This document shows, piece after piece, positions 54,752 through 64,000 of a stretch of 64,000 nucleotides of DNA. Position numbers and translations under genes: made by a program. The DNA is from Undaria pinnatifida (taxonomy: Eukaryota; Sar; Phaeophyceae; Laminariales; Alariaceae), in the NCBI GenBank assembly GCA_012845835.1, contig JABAKD010000010.1, positions 17,929,204 to 17,993,203 of the forward strand, in the 5' to 3' direction. Position 1 is the stretch's first letter. The number at the start of each line of letters is the position of its first letter. The notes beneath the pieces are model-generated. The model had not been told where the DNA came from. It saw nothing but the letters and a program-made list of their open reading frames with translations, and made no database searches.

Positions 54752-55036
54752 TGCATCGCAGGTATGACTACTGCAGGTATTGAGGCCGCATAGCCTCATT
54801 ACCAGCAATTACTAGTATAGACTACCTCAGGTATACTCGTCTACTACAGTAGTATGTATAGCATCGGCATTGCAATCATCCCGAGCAGAACATTTGCCTT
54901 GCCCCCGACGTGGCACGCATCTATGCCGGAACAGATCGCTCTTCTTGAAGGCATTGGCGTCCGCATCACCGCACGGGGTGGTGTAGAAGAGTCGTGGTGC
55001 CGGAAGGTGAGAGGGAAGGGACGCAGGGGTATCAGC

Positions 55037-55578
55037 TGCTAAAGAGTACGATTCACAAGGAATCCATCGTATATAGGTAGAGATGTTCATTACATAGTCA
55101 AATATGTGTATGCAGAGTACTGGGTAAGCTGTCGAACCATGTGATAGAAGTTGCTTTCTTTGGTATGGAAGAGGACACATATATGGTACTGCGTTCCACC
55201 AAGTAATAACGCGTTGACGGGTCACGTGCGTAAGATCAAAGCGTTGACTAGGTCACGTGCCTAAGATCGAAGTGTTTACTACGTCACGTGCGTAAGATTG
55301 ACCTGGGTGTCGTATGTAGTGGATACCGCCATACGAGATAACTTGTTAGAGTACAAAGGAATAGACACGAGTACTTGCACATGGAGTTCACTCTTCACAT
55401 CTGCATCTGGACTTGGACAGTTCATAGTGACATAAGTTTTTGTTGGCCCACCGAGAGCCCATTTAAAGTGATCCACCATCGTCCAAACCATCATCAGTCA
55501 GGCTCGAGCTCGTCTCGCCACGACTCTGTGTTAGCCTCTGAGGACCGTCATCGGTCAGGCACCACCACATTTCTAACA
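55037..55578 (+). repeat. Copia 5' LTR
   Basis: The LTR starts TGCTAAAGAGTACG and ends CATTTCTAACA. It carries three CACGTG hexamers at 31-bp spacing (55223, 55254, 55285) in repeated GGTCACGTGCGTAAGATC units. It differs from the 3' LTR at only a handful of positions. Confidence 0.95.
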
Positions 55579-55751
55579 GGTCTAACAGAATATGAGCCTC
55601 GTTAGCGTGTAACACACAGCGCATCAACATACCCTGCGGTGGAGCACAAGACTAGAGTTTTTGCTGGAACACTACGCAAGAAACTTGGAACCAAACGTGA
55701 GTCGAGTCGAACGGCACTGGAACAACGTGCACGAAGAAAAAGGGAGCCCGG

Positions 55752-56075
55752 CGGACAGACCGGCAAGCTTCAGGCGATCTGCGTACAGGATCCAGCTGAA
55801 CGAGAATAGGAAGCCCGGCGGACGGACCGGCACGCTTCAGGCGATCTGCGTACAAGATCGAGCTGAACGAGAAAAGGAAGCCCGGTGGACAGACCGGCAC
55901 GCTTCAAGCGATCTGCGTACAAGAACGAGCCGAAGGAAAAAAGGAAGCCCGGTGGACATACCGGCACGCTTCAGGCGATCTGCGGACAAGATCGAGCTGA
56001 AAAAAAAAGGGGAAGAGGAAAGCCCGGCGAGCGGGTCGGCATGTCTCAGGCATCCCACGGACAGGATCGAGCTAC
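55752..56075 (+). repeat. ~68-bp tandem repeats in the copia leader
   Basis: Five units each contain GAC.GACCGGCACGCTTCAGG, CGATCTGCGTACAAGATCGA and GAACGAGAAAAGGAAGCCCG, at about 68-75-bp spacing between the 5' LTR and gag. One strand is open, reading repeated ICVQDRAEREK-type units, but the repeat sits where an untranslated leader is expected. Confidence 0.9.
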
Positions 56076-56155
56076 AAGCGCGAGAATAAACACGACAGTA
56101 CAGAGCCAGCACAAGCAACTCACTTAGAGCAGTCATTGAGGAGCCCGGTAACGTC

Positions 56156-57476
56156 GTGACATCGACCATAAGAAATATTCCCAGATTTGATGGGACCAAA
56201 CCGTACAGAACCGTACAGAACTATCACGAATGGAGCTCAAAGACCCGCGTAGTCTTGTCTACGTCAAACAAAGACGTGTTTGATGTTGTAAACGGATCGA
56301 TTGAACCGTTACCAGCAGTCACAGACAGTGACACCCCGGTCACTCAGACGAATCTGGTTGAAATTCAACCCTGGAAGCGAGCGTGCGAGACCCTCTTCTC
56401 CGTACTTTACCTTGTCACTAGTGACCCTGCAGCTACACTAGTTCGACAATATGAAGACAGGACTTCGGCGGGGGGTCTGGGACACGGACAGAAGGCGTGG
56501 AACGCTTTGCATACCAAGTACAACAGCAACAGCAAGGATGCACGTCGAGCCTGCTACGAGAAGCTTGTGAGCTTCCGGATGGAGGAAGGGCAAGATCCTG
56601 ATGACTATACCATCAAGCTATTGGAGATTCGAGGGCGGCTGCATGAAATGGGACAAAACATCTCGGACGAGAGGTTTGAAGACATTTTATTGCAAGGCCT
56701 GACCGACGACTACGAGTTCGTAAAGATGACGAGCTTTCACAGCCCAAACTTTGGCATTTACGAGATTCAATCAATGATGAGAAACTTGTACATCGACCGA
56801 CTCTCGAGATCAGGACATGTAAACAAGCTAGCCGGCAGAGGAGCGGCAATGAAAACCACCAAAGGATCACGGAAGGTACGATGCTACAACTGCCAAGAAT
56901 TCGGACACATGCAGCGAGACTGCACAAACAGCAAGAAGAAGCGATCTGATACACAAAAATGGTGCTCGCTACACAACTCTACGACACACAGCAATGCCGA
57001 GTGCAACGCTCAGAAAGAGAAGCACAGTACGGAGAACCAACCACAGGGAGAAGTACAAAGTGCTCACACAGCGACTGAGTCGACGGCGACGGAAGTAGAA
57101 GACGACTTTGGGTATGCCTTCGTGACGGCTGGGTGGACCTCATCAGCAGAGTTTCAGGAAACTGCGCAACCAACCGAGAAAAGGGAGACTAGTGCTGACA
57201 CACCCAGACTTGCTCCGAAAACCTTGACCATGGTGATGGATAGTGGAACATCCGGGCACTACTTTGATGATGAACTTCACCCGGGTCTGAAGGACAAGCT
57301 GCTAAACTACAAGCCACTCGAGAAACCCCACAAGATACTTACCGCAGGACGACACGTTCTACCGGGAACAGCGACCGGTACGATTTCGGGAAAAATCATC
57401 GACACGGACGGCAACAAGCATCCGGTAGAACATGCAGGCTTGGTCGCACCTGGGAGACATAATCGTTTCTTAGCAC

Positions 57477-57509
<33 letters not shown>

Positions 57510-57532
57510 CCAAACTCGAGGACAAGACCTGA
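56156..57532 (+). pseudogene. Copia gag-protease region (start codon and downstream pol lost)
   Basis: Gag acts as the capsid of the element. The frame reads TSTIRNIPRFDGTKPYRTVQ, a UBN2-type region ending FEDILLQGLTDDYEFVKM, the zinc knuckle CYNCQEFGHMQRDC (C-X2-C-X4-H-X4-C), and a protease with VMDSGTSGHYFDDEL. The codon at the expected start is GTG, not ATG. After HAGLVAPGRHNRF the frame enters a (CTG)n run coding poly-Leu and stops at 57530. No integrase HHCC or DDE motif follows in any frame. Confidence 0.88.
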
Positions 57533-58134
57533 GAAGGGGTACTCTGTGGGTACAGCTTGAACAGCACAGCATACCAGATATATATAGAAACAAGACGGCG
57601 CGAGTGACAGAGAGCCGCAACGTCGCCTTCATCGAGACCCCAGCATCGACACTGGCTGATTCCACAGGGGGCAGCACCACTGGCGACGCCGTCAGTACTC
57701 ACGAAGACAGCTCGCTGGGATAAAACACCTAAGACATCTGGACCACGTACAGCGAAGAGATAGACAGCCTCCTAAAGAAAGTGTCGAGGCTCACGAGTGG
57801 AAATTTGAACCACTCAACATCAGCTGGCGAGGAGGCGCCGGTCGCCGAAGGCGCCGGCAGTGACGAAACGCTCGAAACGATCCGGACAGGAGCATGGCCG
57901 ACAGACCACAAACTCGGAGGCGCAACATGGTTGGGCACACGCGCAAGTTGTGCCGTAACTCCGGTCTCACGCAAAGGACTATACCTTCACCAGCAGCGAG
58001 AACTGCGTAACCTGGGATTTCTCACTAGCCCAATGGTAAGTAACGCAGAGGTAGCGCACGAGAAAGAAAGCACGATGGAATACGCGCTGGTAGGTGAGAC
58101 ATAACACAGGTCAGATGGGGCACAAGAGCACAGG

Positions 58135-59139
58135 ATGGAAGTATACCTTGACTACGCCCTAGATACTGGAAACCCCGTCAATGAGCACAGTTCGGATGGG
58201 GAAGTCATTACGATCCCGAACACGTTCAAGGAGGCGATGGAATCGCCACAGCCGACCAAGTGGAAAGAAGCCACAAACAAGGAGATGGGCAGCCTCCAGA
58301 AACACGCAGTCTTCGACCTGGTATCTCCAGACTCAGTACCACCGGAGCAATAGGTGGTCGGGACCAAATGGGTCTTCAAGGTCAAAGCCGATCACACGCT
58401 GAAAGGTAGAGTTGTGGTTCAGGGCTGGGGACAAGTACCGGGAATCGACTGTGGCTGCACATATGCACCAGTATGCCGTGTCCAGAGCATTCGCATGGCA
58501 CTTGCCATAGCTGCGAGCGAGGACTGGAAAGTATTCCAGCTTGATGTACAGACGGCGTTTCTAAACGCCGAAGTACAGAAGGAGGTGTATGTGAAGACTC
58601 CTCCAGGCTACGAATCGCTTGAAGCTACAACTAGACGTCCCAACGTGATGAAACTCAAGAAGAGCCTGTACCGACTTCGTCAAAGCCCTCGCAACTGGTT
58701 CAACACCATCGACGATTCACTGAGGGATATCAGGTTCACAGCGACTGCGTCTGATCCATGTGTCTACATCTTCGGCTCAAACGACAACCTCAGTGTTCTG
58801 ACCATGTACGTAGACGACCTCCTTCTTCTTGGAGGAAACACGCCGCTACTGAAGGGCCTTACAATCCAGCTGATGGACCGATTCACCATGACCGACATGG
58901 GGGACGTCTCGATGGTGCTAGGCATACAAATCACCAGAGACAGGGAGGCTAAGACTCGGACCAGTAGCCAAGAGCATTACGCCAAGTCAGTCCTGGCGCG
59001 ATTTGGCATGGCAGAATGCAACCCAGTGCACACGACGGGAGCAGGACCGGAGTTATCCCTCAAGCAACTGGACACGATGCTGCTAGACTCTACGACTCTA
59101 CGGGCATCCAACTTTACCAGGCCATCACGGGGTCTCTGA
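58135..59139 (+). pseudogene. Copia reverse transcriptase (RVT_2), interrupted
   Basis: The frame starts in the pre-RT linker, reads FKEAMESPQPTKWKEATNKE, meets an in-frame TAG at 58351, then continues VVGTKWVFKVKADHTLKGRV, the DVQTAFLNAEVQKEVYVKTP block (catalytic Asp), LKKSLYRLRQSPRNWF and TMYVDDLLLLGG (YVDD box), GDVSMVLGIQITRD. The frame is lost at 59137, after which the family's next block is in another frame. Frame and stop defects mean no full RT can be made. Confidence 0.9.
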
Positions 59140-59184
59140 TATACCTGAGCCAATGCACGCTCTAAAGTATCACCTACGCCGTCA

Positions 59185-59944
59185 ACCAACTGGCCCGAGC
59201 CATGAGCAAACCATCCAAACTACACATGACAGCAGCAAAGCATCTTCTTCGCTACCTAAAGGGAGATATGGGCCTGGCAATCACGTACAAGTCAAGACAG
59301 GGTGTTTCGTAAATGACGGGGTATTGTGATGCGAGCTGGAACCAACTGGCCCGAGCCATGAGCAAACCATCCAACTACACATGACAGCAGCAAAGCATCT
59401 TCTGCGCTACCTAAAGGGAGATATGGGCCTGGCAATCACGTACAAGTCAAGACAGGGTGTTTCGTAAATGACGAGGTATTGCGATGCGAGCTGGGGAAAC
59501 AACCCTGACAACGGCAAGTCAACCTCCGGCTACTTGTTCATGCTGGCTGAAGGACCACTGAGCTTCAAGACTGCGCTGCAGAACGTGACGGCGCAGTCGA
59601 TTCTTGAGGCGGAACTCATCTCAATGGCACACGCAAGAAAGGAGGCGGTGTACCTATCCAATATGATGGCCGAGCTGGCATTTGGAAAGCTGTTTGAAAG
59701 TGTACCGCTCTTTGGCGACAACACCGGAGCCCTACACATAGCAGGAATCAGTACCTACAGCTCTCGCACGAAACACATCGCTCTGCGCTTCTTTTACTTG
59801 AAGGAGCTAAACAAGGACGGTAAAATCACCATCCACCACGTGGCAACACAGAAACAACTGGCAGACGTAGGGACTAAGTTCCTCACAAAGAAAACGCATC
59901 AGCACACTTCTGAACCTTATCGAGGCATACACCACAAGAAATGA
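59185..59944 (+). pseudogene. Copia RNase H region with internal 156-bp tandem duplication
   Basis: The segment 59185-59340 (NQLARAMSKPSK...LLRYLKGDMGLAITYK in one frame) is repeated at 59341-59494 with a 1-bp deletion. The second copy leads into an open RNase H: RYCDASWGNNPDNGKSTSGY, SILEAELISMAHARKEAVYL, GDNTGALHIA and RTKHIALRFFYLKE. Catalytic residues (Asp, Glu, Asp) are present; only the upstream join is broken. Confidence 0.88.
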
Positions 59945-60144
59945 GATCTAAGGAGGAAACGAGCAACTCAAGATTGACCCAAAGGAAGAAATTGTACAAT
60001 GAAGACGACAATGAGTACACGTCAAGAAACGACAAAAAAAGAAAATAATCCAAGATCGACCTGAACGGATACCAAGTTGTGACGACAACGTGCCTATTTT
60101 TTACAAATACAGGAATTCGACAGCGAGATGGATCGAGATCAGGA

Positions 60145-60670
60145 GGAGCCATTTGGACGAAGCCACACGTCATCATCACACAGTACTATATCAACATCTA
60201 CACCATGTCCGACAACCAGGAACGCGAGGAGGTTCACACCGGGGATATTTCCGACGACAGTATAGCTACGGGACAAGAGCGGCGAACACGCTTGTACGAC
60301 AGGTTTCTTTTCTTTGAAGAAAACTACAGAGAAGAGGCAGGGGCGGAGATCGCCAACTGGACCGTCAAGTAAGGCGTCGAAGACTACTCCGACAAGTCAC
60401 TTGGAGCGGTATGTATGGAATTTATTTTTTCCGGGGTTTGGTACGTCGTACATTGCGGTTTTCGAGGATAACGAGGGGGCGAAGAACCTGGCGCAAAACC
60501 CAGTGTGCACGTCAAACTCGAAGCACATTGATGTACGACACCACGTTTTGCGGGAGCTTATTTTTGAGGGGGAGTTTGTTATTACTCATGTCGAGTCGGA
60601 TGATCAGCATGCAGACGTCATGACAAAGATGCTTGACTACACGGTTTTTTGCTATCACCGGGATTTCTGA
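60145..60670 (+). pseudogene. Second copia remnant (RNase H C-terminus, different lineage)
   Basis: The open frame 60431-60666 reads IAVFEDNEGAKNLAQNPVCT, KHIDVRHHVLRELI, FEGEFVITHVESDDQHADVM, the end of a copia RNase H clearly different from the one at 59468-59944. Before it, a short frame starting MSDNQEREEVHTGDISDDS (60205) could be the head of another element. Together they suggest a mostly deleted second element nested within or recombined into the first. Confidence 0.75.
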
Positions 60671-61148
60671 TGAATATTTTATGCGTTTTCTTTTTTCAGA
60701 TTGAGGATAGTTATATATTGATTTCAGGGTACGGATTTTAATCGTCAGTTTTTTCGGAGAGCCATTTGGTTATACGAAATTGAGTTTTTGAGTAGAGCAA
60801 AAGGTCCAGCCGCTCCGTGTGGCTCGTCGTGCAGCGTACGGAGTACAGCTAGCTCGAGTTTATTTGAGAATGTGAGAGCTGAGATACACCATATCGCTAG
60901 AGAGAACCTACCGGGGACGGTGAAATGATCTTCGGAAGATCTAAAACATAGCATACGCAGGCTGAGCAGGAATAGGAGCACACTCTAACACGATCTTGTT
61001 TTTGCAAATAACGCCTTCGACAAAGAAAGTAGAATGAAGCCGAGCAGAGAAAGGTAATACGATAATACACTCTGACACGGTATTTTTGCCAAACTACGGT
61101 TTAAACCAGTCTGCTACAAGGGTGATTATGGCTTAACATATAAGCCGT

Positions 61149-61391
61149 TCTACGGTAGCCCCCCCAGACTAACGAAAACGCCGGTTTTGAAACCAGCCCC
61201 CGGCCGTATCCCCTGAAATACGGTGCCCCTTGCCACCCCGACGTCATTGTTCGATAGTCCTTTGCGAACAAGAAAATATTTGAAGACGTTGTTTTTTAGC
61301 ATTCTTCCTCGTGTCGAGCAGCCATGAACCATGACCATGAAACGTTCGTTAAAGATAATTGCTGGTTTACGGGGGGGCTATCGTAGAATCC
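61149..61391. mobile_element. MITE family E, copy 2, nested in the copia element
   Basis: TTCTACGGTAGCCCCCCC at the left and GGGGGGCTATCGTAGAA at the right are inverted; the body matches copy 1 at 53598-53840. It lies inside the Ty1/copia element, about 36 bp before its 3' LTR. Confidence 0.88.
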
Positions 61392-61427
61392 GTCATACTT
61401 GGTATAGCAATTTCATCTAAGGAAGGG

Positions 61428-61970
61428 TGTTAAAGAGTACGATTCACAAGGAATCCATCGTATATAATAGGTAGATGTTCATTACATAGTCAAATATGTG
61501 TATGCAGAGTACTGGGTAAGCTGTCGAACAATGTGATAGAAGTTGCTTTCTTTGGTATGGAAGAGGACACATATATGGTACTGCGTTCCACCAAGTAATA
61601 ACGCGTTGACGGGTCACGTGCGTAAGATCAAAGCGTTGACTAGGTCACGTGCCTAAGATCGAAGTGTTTACTACGTCACGTGCGTAAGATTGACCTGGGT
61701 GTCGTATGTAGTGGATACCGCCATACGAGATAACTTGTTAGAGTACAAAGGAATAGACACGAGTACTTGCACATGGAGTTCACTCTTCACATCTGCATCT
61801 GGACTTGGACAGTTCATAGTGACATAAGTTTTTGTTGGCCCACCGAGAGCCCATTTAAAGTGATCCACCATCGTCCAAACCATCATCAGTCAGGCTCGAG
61901 CTCGTCTCGCCACGACTCTGTGTTAGCCTCTGAGGACCGTCATTGGTCAGGCACCACCACATTTTTAACA
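61428..61970 (+). repeat. Copia 3' LTR
   Basis: The LTR starts TGTTAAAGAGTACG and ends CATTTTTAACA, giving the usual TGTTA...TAACA terminal inversion. Differences from the 5' LTR that I can see include a 2-bp TA insertion near the start and a few single-base changes. Confidence 0.95.
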
Positions 61971-61975
61971 TCAGC

Positions 61976-64000
61976 TTCGCTTGGAGACAGCACCGGTTTT
62001 TCTTTGTCGATTTCTTATCATTATTGGCGTTGAGCTATGGGAAGCTCAAGGAGACAGGAAAGGAGAAGGAGTGAGAGCATGGGGCTGGGCTGAGGCTCAC
62101 AGAGTTCGCTTCACCCTCCAGCATTGCTGCTGTGCTCTCTTCTGGACCTTTACCTATGGAACGTACAAGGAACGTTTTCCTAGGTGTTCTATATTCTCAT
62201 GAGCGCTTAACGCGCTTACTTCTACCTATCCTGCCCAGAGGAGGAACGTTCCATTACCAAGAACGCTTTTGTGGTATAAGCTAGCTAGGTTCTATGGGTT
62301 GTCCGCTTCACTCAGAATATTCCGTTCAAGAGAATCTTCTTGTGGCCAATAGACTATAACTATGCGGGCTATCTTACCGAATTTATTGCCAGCTATACTG
62401 ACACTCTATTACATTAGCCCATCCTGAATAGCAATATATGCAGACCTCAAGACGGTCAAAAGGTGACGACAAAGTTCATCCTGAAAGACCGGAAAAGGGG
62501 GTCGAAGATGCGGCTATTTCCGAAACAAAGGCATGAGGCTATAGATTGCCTTCCATCTCGTAATGAGGCCAAAACGCCAAGGATAGGGCCATTCAATAAT
62601 AAAGCAGATCGCTGAAAGAAAGACCATAGGAAGATAGAGGAAGACAGAAACCCAGAATTGGGCAACCTAAGTAAAGCAATCAAAGCTGGAAACGAAAAAG
62701 GAAACCTGAAGACTAAGCGAAGGTAGCTAAGAAAGACAGAAATCGAGGCGAAGAAAAAGGGAAAAACAGAAACATATTACCGGAGCGATCTATGTGGGAC
62801 CCAGGGAGGAGCGAACGGGGAGTCGTTCGCCGTACAGGGTCGGTTACTCGAAAGCTCAACATCACCCAAATTGGAAAGTATATACCTCCGGGAGGCATTA
62901 CGCGTAGCCGCGTGGCCAAGGCCCGAAGAAAATGGAAAATAGCACGTAGGCAAAAAGAACGAGGCTAAGTTGTCGTAAGGCTGGCTAAAAATAAGAGGCT
63001 GCTAGGACCACTTGGTCGAGCAAACAACGTGGCGCCTTGGGAGGCCTGTTTGCGCTGGGAACAAAACCGGCAAACGTAGCAAGGTAACTCAACCAACACG
63101 AACAGAAAGTCAGGGTAGCCAAAGAGGTACGCGAGTGGATCGACCTAATTCGTCCAAAACAAGAAAAAATGTCAGCAGCGCTGAGCGACGGGGTTAGCCG
63201 AAACAATGCCTACAGGGGGCCGACTGACGCGTCATATAGTGCAGAATGGCAACGCAAAGTGTACACAAAAAAAAAACAAAAACGAAAAGACATAAGAAAG
63301 GGAGAACATAATTACCGCCGTGATTGGGAAGTTCACGGGAACCTGAGCACAGTTCCAGGGGATCAACCGTGGCAGGAATATGATTACCGATAATCCGGCG
63401 GCCTTGCGGGGCGGCAAAAGCTACCGTGACCCAAACACGAAGAAAACACGAGAAAACAAAGAAAGGATGGCAGGTATTTCGGTGGTCTTGCGAGTTTGCG
63501 AGGCTACCGAGGCCCTACTTGGCAAAGCGCGCAGAAAACCGATCAAACCTAGAGCTCGGCGATGCCGTCAGGACAAAGCGGCACCGGCGGCGGTCAGGAT
63601 ACAACACAAAGGTCAAGCGCCGAGGGGCAAAATTACCGAGCATCGGCGGAGGAATCGTGAAGTACAAACACAAAAGAAAAGAAAAACAGATGACCACGGT
63701 TCGGGAGCCTGAACGAAACGAGACTAGCGAAGGCCGAAGTGGTAGAGAGAAAACGAAAATAATATATATAAAAAAAGGGGGAGGGGGAGGAACACTTTAA
63801 CACACCCTAGGTACGAGACGGTTCTGGTTCGATAGCCATCTCAGAGTGGCGCAAAGGAAGACCAGGTCATCAGACGGACGTACCAAAAAGACTGCATACT
63901 GCCGAAAATTATAAATACCTCTCTACCACCACGAGTTGTCAGCCGTCACGGAGTGGGACAGGCGGAATCGATGGTGGTGAGAAACTCAGACAAACGCTGG
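61976..64000. other. Right flank of copia; purine-rich sequence, no gene recognised
   Basis: From about 62450 the plus strand is A/G-rich. Open frames of 60-120 codons (for example 63380-63712 and 63426-63800) are rich in Lys, Arg and Gly and show no domain. There are no RNA gene signatures that I can see. The right edge of the window cuts through this region. Confidence 0.65.

Larger units (their letters stand above)
52518..55031. other. Upstream of MFS gene to copia element; no gene recognised
   Basis: The first few hundred bases are the likely MFS promoter region. The rest holds a MITE (53598-53840), a short tandem repeat with CCCACAAGCTCG units (54355-54470) and two exon-like open stretches, 54302-54751 and 54854-55013, that match no family I know. 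Confidence 0.6.
55037..61970 (+). mobile_element. Ty1/copia LTR retrotransposon, defective interior
   Basis: The 6.93-kb element is bounded by two LTRs of about 542 bp and a 5-bp target-site duplication TCAGC (55032-55036 and 61971-61975). The internal order is leader with tandem repeats, gag with CCHC knuckle, protease, then reverse transcriptase and RNase H, which is Ty1/copia order with the integrase missing. Gag lacks an ATG at its apparent start. The RT has an in-frame TAG and a frameshift, and the RNase H start is duplicated. A second copia RNase H fragment and a nested MITE lie before the 3' LTR. A purine run AAGGAAGGG abuts the 3' LTR (polypurine tract). Confidence 0.93.

Noticed and set aside
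55579-55610. Primer-binding site of the copia element
   Set aside because: The sequence after the 5' LTR (GGTCTAACAGAATATGAGCC) does not obviously complement a tRNA end I know, so no site is called.
63380-63800. Overlapping Arg/Lys-rich frames near the right edge
   Set aside because: Purine-rich composition gives open frames in several phases; no motif, and the region is cut by the window edge.

Overview
This 64-kb window is nuclear DNA of a eukaryote with long, repeat-rich introns. It holds three host protein genes whose exons join in frame with matching intron phases, embedded in transposons and repeats. I infer a flagellated alga of the brown-alga/stramenopile type. The reasons are an axonemal inner-arm dynein gene, a chloroplast-type half-size ABC transporter, an oxalate/formate-antiporter-type MFS carrier, many-exon genes with roughly 0.2-9 kb introns, alternating strands, and Ty1/copia plus LINE remnants. 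The lineage is inference; nothing in the sequence names the species.

Layout. 1-3.7 kb: repeats and microsatellites only. 3.7-22.0 kb, minus strand: the N-terminal 533 codons (10 exons) of a DNAI3/WDR63/IC140-like dynein intermediate chain. Its 3' part lies off the left edge, and its first intron (8.7 kb) carries a dead LINE and a 0.57-kb tandem duplication. 22.3-37.4 kb, plus strand: a complete 12-exon, 739-codon ABC half-transporter, divergent from DNAI3 with only 326 bp between the start codons. 37.4-43.2 kb: a convergent gene-poor gap. 43.2-52.5 kb, minus strand: a complete 8-exon, 563-codon MFS transporter. 52.5-55.0 kb: a MITE and unassigned sequence. 55.0-62.0 kb: a 6.9-kb Ty1/copia element with nearly identical LTRs, a 5-bp target duplication and a defective interior. 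62-64 kb: purine-rich sequence with no recognisable gene.

The most unusual signal is a recurring architecture at exon boundaries. In two unrelated host genes, the 3' end of an intron together with the first part of the following exon has been tandemly copied upstream of the intact exon: DNAI3 exon 5 three times, DNAI3 exon 2 at least twice, ABC exon 3 four times at a ~209-bp period. ABC exon 3 also has a downstream copy of its 3' half and donor, and ABC exon 9 shows a short trace. Other points are a tRNA-headed composite repeat present in parallel arrangements, several TIR families (one inserted in a 10-bp minisatellite), and a 9-bp palindrome, TACCWGGTA, scattered 17 times outside host exons.

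The three genes do not form a pathway. DNAI3 acts in the flagellar axoneme; the ABC and MFS proteins are membrane transporters of unknown substrate. The divergent DNAI3/ABC pair may share promoter DNA.
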